Origin: an uncultured Idiomarina sp.
Lineage (GTDB): Bacteria > Pseudomonadota > Gammaproteobacteria > Enterobacterales > Alteromonadaceae
Direction of reading: 5' to 3'
NCBI GenBank assembly: GCA_946885915.1
Contig: CAMPHF010000012.1
Coordinates: forward strand, 1-64,000
Length of the DNA stretch: 64,000 nt
Shown: positions 48,499 through 56,938 of the stretch, piece after piece
How positions within the stretch are numbered: the first letter of the stretch is position 1
Layout: each line of letters begins with the position of its first letter
Position numbers and translations under genes: made by a program
Notes under the pieces: generated by a model
Told to the model about the DNA's origin: nothing
Database searches by the model: none
What the model saw: only the letters and a program-made list of their open reading frames with translations

Positions 48499-48525
48499 AA
48501 ACTGTAAACCATTGATTTACAGTTT
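48499..48525 (-). promoter_or_regulatory. Candidate HigA operator
   Basis: Perfect 10-bp inverted repeat AAACTGTAAA / TTTACAGTTT with a seven-base spacer, 20 bases upstream of the higB start. Position and symmetry fit autoregulation by the HigA dimer. This is inferred and not demonstrated. Confidence 0.7.
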
Positions 48526-48646
48526 GAGTGGGTCTTGAATTGAATTTTAGTACAGTGCTTAGCGTAAATATGTAGGATAATCATGCATTTAACATGATTC
48601 TTTCGCCGTAATTAGATTGCGGCATGTGAGATACCTTAATCATCGT

Positions 48647-48738
48647 GTAGCCTGACGGTATTACGTCAGGTGAGGTGCCCGGATTTGCATGGAGTGCATA
48701 CCCCATAGGTCGCACCTGATGCGATAGCATCAGGCTAC
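48647..48738. repeat. BIME-like palindromic element (copy 3)
   Basis: 92-bp element in the 544-base gap between higB and the protease gene. It begins GTAGCCTGACGGTATTACGTC, where one base change creates a mismatch in the first stem. It ends GCATCAGGCTAC, and the inner segment GAGGTGCCCGGATTTGCA is shared with the other copies. Confidence 0.92.
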
Positions 48739-48749
48739 TGCATCATCGT

Positions 48750-48841
48750 GTAGCCTGACGTTATTACGTCAGGTGAGATGCTCGGATTTGCATTCGGTAT
48801 ATGCCTCGTAGATCGCACCTGATGCGATAGCATCAGGCTAC
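48750..48841. repeat. BIME-like palindromic element (copy 4)
   Basis: 92-bp element in the same orientation as the copy that ends 11 bases upstream. It has perfect stems CCTGACGT/ACGTCAGG and CCTGATGC/GCATCAGG. The rest of the gap (48842-49023) should hold the promoter of the protease gene. It is AT-rich with TAATAT and similar boxes but no clear sigma70 pair. Confidence 0.92.
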
Positions 48842-49023
48842 ACAGTCACATTAATATTTTGTTACAAACCGAAACATAATATTTGCACTATGGTTAAAAA
48901 ATTGTTTACAGCATGAGTTAGTATCGGATGTGCGATATGGCTTACATGAAAGTAGGCCAATGGCTGACAACTGAACTCGAAGTTATTCGATGTTTACCGA
49001 TAACAACAACGAGGAGTTTACTC

Positions 49024-51216
49024 GTGCAAAAACAATTTACCTATTCGCTACTTTCCGCCGCAGTGGTGCTTGGTTTAAGCGCCTGTGGTGGCAGCGACAC
49101 CAACTATGAGCCGACCTTACAGGGTGCCGTAGTAGCTGGGGCAACCCAGTTCCAACCGCAAACCGGTAGCATTGCTGCCTCCGATCCAAATGGCGACCCG
49201 ATTACTTTTAGCGCGAGCTATGACGAGTCTGCCGGCGACTTTAGCATTGACGCCGACGGTAACTACAGCTTCACGCCATACACCGATGAAGACACTATGG
49301 TGCAAGTGACGGCTTCTGACGGCGAGCTATCAACCACGGTAGAACTTGAATTTACCGGCGTACAAGGCGACCCGCTGGCATATCAGCAGTGGCACTTACG
49401 TAACACTGGCCAAGCCGCGTATTCACAAAGTGATGCCTACATTAACTTCTTGCTTGAGCTGGGTTATACCCAAGAAGATATCGACTTTTTCTTAACTAGT
49501 TATGCACTTGATCCGACCGTGGGCGTTCGGGTTGCCGGCGAAGATATGAACGTGGTTGAAGCTTATGCGCAGGGCGCGTTCGGCCAAGGCATGATGGTAG
49601 CGGTTGTCGACTCTGGATTAGAGCTGCAGCACGAAGACTTAGTAGATCGTATTGCCCCTGGCAAATCGTTAAACTTCATTCCCGGTGCGACCAATTTAGG
49701 CGACCCAACCAGCGTGAGTCTGTTTGGTGACCACGGTACCTCTGTGGGCGGCTTAATTGCAGCCACCGCGGGCAACGGTTTAGGTGGACGTGGGGTAGCA
49801 CCGCAAGCGCAATTATTTGGCTTGAACTTTTTAGGCGGTGCTGGTACGCAAACAACCCGTAATTTGTTGTTAAGCCACGGTATTCCCGGCTCAGGCGTAA
49901 GCACCTCTGATCCTATCATTGCTTACAACCGCAGTTATGGTGTGAGCTACCCTGGCTTTTTCTACACTTCTGCCACAGAAGAAGCGGGTGAGCGCTATGT
50001 GCAAACCGCGCTGCGAAATGGTTTAGGCGCGTTAAACGTAAAATCTGCGGGTAACTCGTTTGGCTCAAGTGGTGGTTTAGGTGACTTGTGCTCGGTAATG
50101 GGCGCCGTTGAATACGATTTAACTTGTTTGAACGGTAACATGGATACCTCAAACGCCAACTTCTACACAGTGACTGTTGCGGCGGTAAATGCTGACGGCG
50201 GCCATGTGTCTTATTCGACTGCAGGCTCGAACGTGTTTGTGGCGGCGCCTTCAGGTGAGTACGGAGTAGATGCGCCGGCGATGGTCACCACCGACCAAGC
50301 GACCTGCTTGCGCGGCTATTCTGGCTTCCCAAGCGCAGATGATTTAGACGCACAAACCATTCCGGGTTACAGCGCGGCTATTTATCCGTTTAACACCCCA
50401 GGTCACCCTGAAAACCCGAGCTGTAGCTACACCTCAACCTTTAACGGTACCTCTTCAGCGGCACCAAACACCGCTGGCGTAGTAGCGCTCATTGGTTCAG
50501 CAAACCCAGACTTGAGCGCGCGTGAAATTCGCCACATTCTGGCAAACACTGCGACTATGGTTGACCCTAACGACGCGCCCTCAATTTTGCCAGTTGGCGA
50601 AGGTGAGTTCGTGGCCGATCCGGGTTGGATTGAAAACGGCGCAGGCTATATGTTTAACCTGAAATACGGCTTTGGTCGTGTCGATGCTGGCGCCGCTGTT
50701 ACTATGGCGCGTGAATGGCAAGCGGGTTCGTTGCCGGCCTTCATTGAAACTGAGTGGATGGACGTTGTGCCAGCCGCGCCAGTGGTAGTGCCAGATAACG
50801 ATGCTACCGGTGGAGCCGTTGAAATTGAAGTTGCCGACGATATTACCATTGAAGGTATTCAGTTCCGTTTAACCGTGACCAACGATGACTTTGATTCAGG
50901 TAACTGGAGTTCTGCGGGTAACGATTTAGCCATTGAAGTGACCTCGCCGGCTGGCACCACAACGCAATTGTTGAGTGGCCGCCAAGCGATTAACTTTGGG
51001 GTAGATGAGTTATCACAAGGTTTAACGGACTTTATTTTGGATGATTCCGTATTTCTTGCTAACGCCTTTTATGGTGAATCAACGGCAGGTACTTGGACCA
51101 TTCGTGTTGTGGATACCAATGACACTGGCTATTTGGTGAATGGAGCGATTCCGTTTGCAAACAACAGCGTACCTTCTCAGATTGAGAAAGTTGGCGTACG
51201 TGTGTTTGGCCATTAA
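49024..51216 (+). CDS. Subtilisin-like (S8) serine protease, lipoprotein, with P-type C-terminal domain
   Basis: Predicted exported lipoprotein protease of 730 residues. GTG 49024 is chosen because GAGGAG lies seven bases upstream and the signal peptide then starts correctly, with lipobox LSAC at Cys21. An in-frame ATG 32 codons earlier has no such support. A cadherin/Ig-like module (about 36-110) precedes the S8 domain with triad Asp196 (VAVVDSGLEL), His237 (GDHGTSVGG) and Ser477 (FNGTSSAAPNTAG). The C-terminal 130 residues resemble a proprotein-convertase P domain (LAIEVTSPAGTTTQLL, TWTIRVVDT). No prodomain precedes the catalytic domain. Confidence 0.92.
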   Translation: MQKQFTYSLLSAAVVLGLSACGGSDTNYEPTLQGAVVAGATQFQPQTGSIAASDPNGDPITFSASYDESAGDFSIDADGNYSFTPYTDEDTMVQVTASDGELSTTVELEFTGVQGDPLAYQQWHLRNTGQAAYSQSDAYINFLLELGYTQEDIDFFLTSYALDPTVGVRVAGEDMNVVEAYAQGAFGQGMMVAVVDSGLELQHEDLVDRIAPGKSLNFIPGATNLGDPTSVSLFGDHGTSVGGLIAATAGNGLGGRGVAPQAQLFGLNFLGGAGTQTTRNLLLSHGIPGSGVSTSDPIIAYNRSYGVSYPGFFYTSATEEAGERYVQTALRNGLGALNVKSAGNSFGSSGGLGDLCSVMGAVEYDLTCLNGNMDTSNANFYTVTVAAVNADGGHVSYSTAGSNVFVAAPSGEYGVDAPAMVTTDQATCLRGYSGFPSADDLDAQTIPGYSAAIYPFNTPGHPENPSCSYTSTFNGTSSAAPNTAGVVALIGSANPDLSAREIRHILANTATMVDPNDAPSILPVGEGEFVADPGWIENGAGYMFNLKYGFGRVDAGAAVTMAREWQAGSLPAFIETEWMDVVPAAPVVVPDNDATGGAVEIEVADDITIEGIQFRLTVTNDDFDSGNWSSAGNDLAIEVTSPAGTTTQLLSGRQAINFGVDELSQGLTDFILDDSVFLANAFYGESTAGTWTIRVVDTNDTGYLVNGAIPFANNSVPSQIEKVGVRVFGH

Positions 51217-51232
51217 TTCAGGAGGCAAGATC

Positions 51233-51739
51233 ATGAAATTATTTAGTTTAGCTAGCCTTGCCGCAGTTGTGGCCACAGTGTCTGTTGCCGCCGCTGCGCA
51301 GCAACCACCCTTGAAACTTGACGGCTCTGGGGCGAAGAAAGTCACGCCACCGTCGTTGTCGCTACAGCGTTCTGCGGTAGATCGCGACTTTGGTGCTTAC
51401 CGGTTTACCTCGGTACCGGAATTTACCGGTGAGCGCGGTAGCCTAGGCGACCGTGTACTGCTGGCAGGTACTGAAATGGTGAACACTATTTCGGGCAAGC
51501 CAGCGCTAGTCTCGGGCATTCTAAGTGTGCATTTGGGCTCGTTAGATGCTAACGAAGTAGCTGCCGAGCATGGCCTGAAAGTGGTTCAGCTGTATGACCG
51601 CTTGGGCATTGCTTTGTTAGAAGCACCTACGGGCACCGACATGCTGTCGTTACAAAGCTCGATTGAGCGCGTGAATGGCGTGCGTGCGGTGGAAGTAGAA
51701 ATTGTAGAAGAACGTCGCCAATTACACGTGCTGCGTTAA
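51233..51739 (+). CDS. Small secreted protein resembling a detached subtilase prodomain/inhibitor
   Basis: The 168-residue product has an AGGAGG ribosome site and a signal peptide (cleavage near AAAAQQ). A spacer is followed by a C-terminal domain (about 90-165) with SGILSVHLGSLDANEVAAEHG, then GIALLEAPTGTDMLSLQSSIERVNGVRAVE. This layout resembles the N-terminal prodomains of some subtilases (HGL-V, LL-L, V--VE pattern). It begins 16 bases after the S8 protease gene, which lacks a prodomain, and a terminator follows. I infer a trans-acting foldase or inhibitor of that protease; this is untested and the similarity is short. Confidence 0.55.
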   Translation: MKLFSLASLAAVVATVSVAAAAQQPPLKLDGSGAKKVTPPSLSLQRSAVDRDFGAYRFTSVPEFTGERGSLGDRVLLAGTEMVNTISGKPALVSGILSVHLGSLDANEVAAEHGLKVVQLYDRLGIALLEAPTGTDMLSLQSSIERVNGVRAVEVEIVEERRQLHVLR

Positions 51740-51758
51740 CTATTGTTTCGCTTTTATG

Positions 51759-51789
51759 AAGCCCGTGGCCATTGCTGCGGGCTTTTTTT
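51759..51789 (+). terminator. Rho-independent terminator of the protease pair
   Basis: AAGCCCG and CGGGCTT pair across a 12-base loop, followed by a run of seven T residues. It lies 20 bases after the prodomain-like gene, so the two genes form a bicistronic unit. Confidence 0.88.
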
Positions 51790-51883
51790 ATGGTTTCTGC
51801 GGTTGGTGTGCTAGCGTCTTGAAGTTGATGCGTTTACCATGGGTTATCGATGATTTTTCAGCGGTTTTGCAAAAGGGTTACGG

Positions 51884-53365
51884 ATGATCGTTCAGAGTGA
51901 TTATTTAAGTTTAGATGCCAGTTTTCAGGGGCTTTCCGGCGCCGACATTGAGGCGTTTGCGGCCAAGCGCTTGCCGGCTTCGTTCGACAAACTGCGGGCG
52001 CAGTTGCTAGATGGCGAGTTTATGAATGCCTCGGAAGGGCGCGAAGTAACCCATTGTTTGAACCGCTCGACACACTCGGTGGTGCGCGCCGGGAATGGTA
52101 AAAACCGCTTTCAGGAAATTGTGCGTGAATTGCGCTCAGGCCGCTGGAAAGGCGGGACTGGGCGAGTGATTAAGCATGTCGTGAATATTGGTGTGGGCGG
52201 CTCGGATTTGGGTCCCATGATGGGGTCGTTTGCGCTGCGTGAATTTGCTGATGATGCATCGCTGCATAATTTACAGGTGCATTTTGTGTCTTCTATGGAT
52301 GGCGGCCAGTTATATGCGGTGTTGCCACTGGTCGATCCGGAAGAAACCTTATTTATCATTGCCTCTAAGTCGTTTGGCACCATTGATACCTTAGCGAATG
52401 TGGCGACGGTGCGGCGCTGGATTGGCGCGGCGGGCGCCGGTAAAGGGTCGTTAACCGATGAACAATGGTTGGCGCGCCATGTCATTGGCGTTTCTTCTAA
52501 TTCGCTGGCGATGACCGAGTTTGGTATTCCGGCCTCCCAGCAGTTGAGCTTCGCACCCTCGGTGGGCGGGCGCTTTTCGTTGTGGTCAGCCATTGGTCTG
52601 CCGATTGCACTGACGGTAGGCGTGCATCAGTTCGGCCGCATGCTAGATGGCGCAGCGGCGATGGATGAACATTTTGGTGCGGCGCCGTTATTAGAAAATA
52701 TTCCGTTGTTGCTGGCGCTGTTTGGGGTTTATAACCGCGAGGTGCGCGGCATTAATAACGTGGCAGTGCTGCCCTATGACGGCCGGTTGCGCTATTTGCC
52801 TTCGTACTTGCAGCAGCTCGATATGGAAAGTAACGGCAAGCAGGTGAATCACGCTGGTAAAGCGATTGATTATCCGACCGGGCCGATTATTTGGGGTGGT
52901 TTTGGGCCAAACGGTCAGCATGCGTTTTTTCAGCATTTGCATCAGGGTTATGACAACTTTGCCGCCGATTTTGTGGCGGTATTACGGCGCAGCGCCCCGG
53001 GATTTTCTGCGGCAGTGGCAGACGGCTTAGCGTCGCAGCAACGCTTGGCGATGACCAACTGTTTGGCGCATCGGCGCTTAATGTGGTTTGGTTCACAGTC
53101 GGCTGAGCCGCGCCATTGTTATCCGGGTGGGCATCCGTCGAACTTGTTGCTGATGGATGAACTAACGCCGGAGTCGTTTGGTGCGCTGATTGCGGCTTAT
53201 GAGCATAAAGTGTTTACGCAAGGTGTGATTTGGGAGCTAAATTCCTTTGATCAACCGGGCGTAGAGCTTGGTAAGAAAATCGCCCAAGGCATGCTAGATG
53301 GGCTGGACGATGTTGATGCCTTGGATGTGGATGAATCGACCCGCGCGGTGTTGAAGCGGTTGTAA
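51884..53365 (+). CDS. pgi: Glucose-6-phosphate isomerase
   Basis: Interconverts glucose 6-phosphate and fructose 6-phosphate. The 493-residue product has NIGVGGSDLGPMMGSFAL, the phosphate loop SKSFGTIDT, then GGRFSLWSAIGLPIAL, QLDMESNGKQV and the late catalytic-Lys region VIWELNSFDQPGVELGK. It is about 55 residues shorter than E. coli Pgi, mainly at the N-terminus. The segment WGGFGPNGQHAFFQ replaces the WGEPGTNGQHAF form and so lacks the usual Glu. A WGG variant also occurs in pseudomonads, so I do not regard it as inactive. Confidence 0.95.
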   Translation: MIVQSDYLSLDASFQGLSGADIEAFAAKRLPASFDKLRAQLLDGEFMNASEGREVTHCLNRSTHSVVRAGNGKNRFQEIVRELRSGRWKGGTGRVIKHVVNIGVGGSDLGPMMGSFALREFADDASLHNLQVHFVSSMDGGQLYAVLPLVDPEETLFIIASKSFGTIDTLANVATVRRWIGAAGAGKGSLTDEQWLARHVIGVSSNSLAMTEFGIPASQQLSFAPSVGGRFSLWSAIGLPIALTVGVHQFGRMLDGAAAMDEHFGAAPLLENIPLLLALFGVYNREVRGINNVAVLPYDGRLRYLPSYLQQLDMESNGKQVNHAGKAIDYPTGPIIWGGFGPNGQHAFFQHLHQGYDNFAADFVAVLRRSAPGFSAAVADGLASQQRLAMTNCLAHRRLMWFGSQSAEPRHCYPGGHPSNLLLMDELTPESFGALIAAYEHKVFTQGVIWELNSFDQPGVELGKKIAQGMLDGLDDVDALDVDESTRAVLKRL

Positions 53366-53385
53366 TAATTGATGGCGGTTGCAAT

Positions 53386-53411
53386 AAAAAAGCCCCCGCG
53401 GGGGCTTTTTT
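53386..53411. terminator. Bidirectional terminator between pgi and the convergent lipoprotein gene
   Basis: AAAAAGCCCC and GGGGCTTTTT pair in a 10-bp stem around CGCG, flanked by A-runs on one side and T-runs on the other. It is placed exactly between convergent genes and should end both transcripts. Confidence 0.92.
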
Positions 53412-53438
53412 CGTTGGTGCCGTTGGTTATTGCACTTT

Positions 53439-56096
53439 TTACTGTAATTCTGGATTCAAGCGCGGTTTGGCAATGTTAATGCGCTCAAGTTTGGTGCTTT
53501 GACGACCTAAAGCATTCGTTGCTGCAGCTGGAACCGGATAGTTCGGGTTCTCGATGCTGTCTGGAATCGCTTGCTTTTGCAGGTAGTTCAAGCGTGGTGG
53601 GAACCACAAGAACGGAACTGCTTCAGGGTCACCAGAGAAGTTGGCCTCAGAGTGCTCAAGCACCACAATGCGATCGTTCTCATAGTCGACCAAGAATGGC
53701 CACCAGAACCGGCCACGGCAGTCATAGTTCAGGCCAAAGCCATCACAAATTTGCTTGCGATATACACGCATACGGCCATCGTCGAGAATTGACCACTGCA
53801 TTTGGTCTCCAATCCAGACGTTGGTGGTGTCTTGCGTATCGCCGCTAGCGGTGTACGAGCAGTAGCCAAGGTCAAAGAACTCTTCACAACCGATTTGGTT
53901 AAAGTAGCCTACGGTGCTGTCTTGGAACTGCCAGCCATAGTATGAACCAATCGTTGGTTGATCAGTGGCTTCGTCCCATGATGATTGCGACCAAGCATTA
54001 ATCGCCGCAAACCATGACTCATCCGCCGCAGTAAGCATTTCAGCGCCATCGAATGCCGCGCCTTCTTGCATTTTGGCTACCCAGGTAAAGTCGCCTGAAA
54101 TTGAGCCGTCGACAGTTTCAGCCGAGACTAAGGCACCATAAATGCCGCCTTCGAAATCGACTAATTCAAGGTACGATTCTGCGCCTTCGTAGTATAAATC
54201 TACGGTGCCTTCGGTGGTAATTCCCCAAGTTCCGGTCACGCCAGAAATTTCCGCTTCGAAGGTTAAATCTTCATTCATGGTGACTACATCCATGGCGAAG
54301 ATCCGATAGTCTGCAGATTGGTCGAAATCAGCGATGAGCGGAATGGTCCACACACCTACCACATCAGCCTCGGTCACTTGGATGAATTCAATCTTATCGC
54401 CGTTAATGAACAGTGATTGGAAGTTTTCATCTAGTGTGGTGGGCGGAATTTGATAGGTTTGGCCGTTAAACTCTAACGGTGCAAAGGTAACTGTGTAGGA
54501 CACTTCGCGCTGCACTAAATCGTTTCGCGCACCGGTAGTGATAACTTTAAAGCGCTGACTATCGTTGCTATAGGTGGCTTGCACTTGGAATTGCTGAGCA
54601 GCCTCATAAGCATCGATGAGTGCAGGGTCATCCGTGGCATCATAAATGCTTGGATTACCAGTAAAAGTTGCAGGTGTTTCGAAGGTAAGGGTTACCCAAC
54701 CATCGTCGGCAATTTCCCACGTCATGTCTGCTTGCGCACCGTCCTCAGTGAAGTCTGAAGAGGCCACAAAGCCTTGGTTACCGCCATCTTCACCAAACAC
54801 AAAGATTTGGCTGCCTTGCGCAATGTAGCCTGGGCGCGTTGGCGAGGTGCTAATGTAGTACGGTGGCAGACCATCAGGCGTGGTAGCTTCGACTAACTCA
54901 GGATCTTCAATAATTTCGGCAATCGCCGTGTCTATTGCATCCGGATTGGTCGCTTCTACTTCTTCTACGAAGGTATTGTAGGCCTCAACATCCTCAATAA
55001 AATCAGCAATGCTGGTGGTACCTTCAGGCAGTTGGAAGGTTTCTGGGCTATCGATGAGCAATTTAATGACCGCCGCCACTTGCAGTGTCTTGGCAGGGTC
55101 AATTGCCGCTTGTAACTCATTCAGCTGATCCGTGCTGGTAGGGGCTTCGCCGCCGTTTTCTTCAAGCATTAAGGTATAAATTGCAGTGGTGACGTTGGTG
55201 ACGTTGGTGCCACCTGCTTCATCACGCGTTAAGGTGCCGTCTTCGCCTGCTTGCTCAAGTAAACTTGCAAGGTCGGCTAAGATGCTCGTTAAGGTTACGA
55301 AGTCTTGACCGTTCGCTTCGTCACCTTGCGCGTTAAGCGTCAGCGGTGCGCTGCCATCGGAGAAGGTGACTTCAATGGTGTAGTTACCATCTTGATCGGC
55401 AACTGCGGTAAAGGTTTGGCCACCAACGGTAATGGTCACTTGAGCATCCGAAATTGGACTATCGGTGACTTTACCAGAGATCGCCAAGGTCGCTTGTACC
55501 GTAACAGCTACATCGGCCGTGTATTCATACACGCCATCGGTAGCGGTATAGGTGAAACTGTCGGCACCGACGTAATTGGTGGTAGGTGTATAGACAACCG
55601 CGTTATCGGTAATAACGGCAACGCCATTGGTGGGTTCGCTGACCGCAGTTAGGGTGAGCGTGTCGCCATCTGGATCGGTGTCGTTGGCCACCACATCAAA
55701 GGTGTTGTCGGCATTTGCATCGGCGGTAACAGTGTCGTTTACGCCGGTTGGCTCTTCATTGAAGACGGTGATGCTAACGGTAGCGGTAGCTTCATCTTCA
55801 CCATCGGAAATGGTGTAGCTGAAGCTGTCTTCGCCCACAAAGCCCGCAGCTGGCGTGTAGCTAATGCTACTGCCACTAATGGTTGCGGTGCCGTTGGTCG
55901 GAGTGGTGACTTCTTCAATGGTGAGTGTGTCGCCGTCATCGTCGGCGTCGTTGCTGGTAACGTCAAGCGTGGTGGCGACATTGGCATCGACGGTAAAGCT
56001 GTCGTCGTTAGCGATTGGTGCGGCGTTATCATCGCCTAAGCAACCGGTAAGCAATGTTGCACTCGCGATGAGCGTTGCGAGGTATAGCTTTTTCAT
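53439..56096 (-). CDS. Large surface or periplasmic lipoprotein with tandem cadherin/Ig-like domains
   Basis: The 885-residue product starts at ATG 56096, with AAGGAA upstream and a lipoprotein signal ending LLTGC (Cys19). An in-frame ATG twelve codons earlier is less likely. Two tandem cadherin-like repeats of about 90 residues (starting ANDDSFTVDANV and VNDTVTADANAD) end in the DSFSYTISDG/DSFTYTATDG signature. A carboxypeptidase-regulatory-like module follows (ISGKVTDSPISDAQVTITVG, about 203-255), then an Asp/Glu-rich helical part and a large unrecognised beta-rich C-terminal half with paired cysteines. No function is assigned; adhesion or substrate binding is possible. Confidence 0.82.
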   Translation of the reverse strand: MKKLYLATLIASATLLTGCLGDDNAAPIANDDSFTVDANVATTLDVTSNDADDDGDTLTIEEVTTPTNGTATISGSSISYTPAAGFVGEDSFSYTISDGEDEATATVSITVFNEEPTGVNDTVTADANADNTFDVVANDTDPDGDTLTLTAVSEPTNGVAVITDNAVVYTPTTNYVGADSFTYTATDGVYEYTADVAVTVQATLAISGKVTDSPISDAQVTITVGGQTFTAVADQDGNYTIEVTFSDGSAPLTLNAQGDEANGQDFVTLTSILADLASLLEQAGEDGTLTRDEAGGTNVTNVTTAIYTLMLEENGGEAPTSTDQLNELQAAIDPAKTLQVAAVIKLLIDSPETFQLPEGTTSIADFIEDVEAYNTFVEEVEATNPDAIDTAIAEIIEDPELVEATTPDGLPPYYISTSPTRPGYIAQGSQIFVFGEDGGNQGFVASSDFTEDGAQADMTWEIADDGWVTLTFETPATFTGNPSIYDATDDPALIDAYEAAQQFQVQATYSNDSQRFKVITTGARNDLVQREVSYTVTFAPLEFNGQTYQIPPTTLDENFQSLFINGDKIEFIQVTEADVVGVWTIPLIADFDQSADYRIFAMDVVTMNEDLTFEAEISGVTGTWGITTEGTVDLYYEGAESYLELVDFEGGIYGALVSAETVDGSISGDFTWVAKMQEGAAFDGAEMLTAADESWFAAINAWSQSSWDEATDQPTIGSYYGWQFQDSTVGYFNQIGCEEFFDLGYCSYTASGDTQDTTNVWIGDQMQWSILDDGRMRVYRKQICDGFGLNYDCRGRFWWPFLVDYENDRIVVLEHSEANFSGDPEAVPFLWFPPRLNYLQKQAIPDSIENPNYPVPAAATNALGRQSTKLERINIAKPRLNPELQ

Positions 56097-56356
56097 GGTG
56101 AAATTCCTTGTATGTGCTCTTTTGTATTCCAAACCTCTGAGTTCGCGTCCATGCGTTCCGTTACATCACCAGATGTTGGTGATATCTGTATAGGCTTGGT
56201 TAGTAGTTTGTTCAAGTTATTTTGTATGAGCGATTGTGATTTATTTTGAACGGGTGTCTGTTGCGTGGGTCTTATTAAGGGTTAACCCCTTATATTTCGC
56301 TGCTTGGCTTGCTTTTTTTCTTGCTGGATTTTTGCTGTTTTTGCTGGAGGTGGGTG

Positions 56357-56938
56357 ATGTCAAAAACTGATGAATTTGAGTTGTTTCGGCAGGAAATGGC
56401 GGGAGTCACGCCGTTAGCTAGCGATGATGTGGCTGATATTAAAACCGCGTTTGCACCTACTTTGGCGCAACTTGAGCGGCGCCGGGCGGCCGAGCGGGTG
56501 TTGGCAGACGACGAGAATTTCTTGTCGACTGAGTATGTAGATTTAGTGGCGCCCGATGAGCTGCTAGAATTTCGTCGCGGTGGGGTGCAAACCGGTGTTT
56601 ATAAGCGCTTGAAACAAGGGCGTTATGTGACTGAGGCGAGTTTGAATTTGCATCATCATAGTTTGCGTCAGGCGCGAACGGCGTTGTTTGAATTTATTCA
56701 GGATTGCCACCGGATTGGGGTGCGTACGGCGTTGGTGATTCATGGGATGGGGCGTGAGAGTAAGCCGCATCCGGCGTTGATTAAGAGTTATGTGAATAAG
56801 TGGTTACGTGAGTTGGCGCCGGTAATGGCGTTTCATAGTGCGCAGCGACCTCATGGCGGGCGCGGTGCTTTGTACGTGATGCTGCGTAAGAATGCAGAGC
56901 AAAAACAGTTGAATCGGGAGCAGCATGCGAAACGGTAA
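56357..56938 (+). CDS. smrA: Smr-domain endonuclease-like protein SmrA
   Basis: The 193-residue cytoplasmic protein has a Smr (MutS2 C-terminal) domain: LNLHHHSLRQARTALFEFI (LDLHG-like motif, about 98-116), VIHGMGRESKPHPALIKSYV (HGxG motif) and HGGRGALYVML. The N-terminal part has KTDEFELFRQEMAGVTPL, typical of the SmrA/SmrB subfamily. Smr domains are RNA or DNA endonucleases. ATG 56357 follows a GGAGGTGGG site. It overlaps the next gene by 14 bases. Confidence 0.88.
   Translation: MSKTDEFELFRQEMAGVTPLASDDVADIKTAFAPTLAQLERRRAAERVLADDENFLSTEYVDLVAPDELLEFRRGGVQTGVYKRLKQGRYVTEASLNLHHHSLRQARTALFEFIQDCHRIGVRTALVIHGMGRESKPHPALIKSYVNKWLRELAPVMAFHSAQRPHGGRGALYVMLRKNAEQKQLNREQHAKR

Noticed and set aside
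48928..49023. Upstream ATG as the start of the S8 protease
   Set aside because: It would put 32 non-signal residues before a clear lipoprotein signal. GTG 49024 has a strong GAGGAG at ideal spacing.
52111..52593. 160-codon antisense frame opposite pgi
   Set aside because: Pgi motifs on the + strand are continuous through this region; the antisense frame is a codon-bias shadow.
52860..52940. Pgi as a pseudo-enzyme because the WGEPGTNGQHAF Glu is replaced by Gly
   Set aside because: A WGG form of this motif is known in pseudomonad Pgi, and the other catalytic regions are intact.
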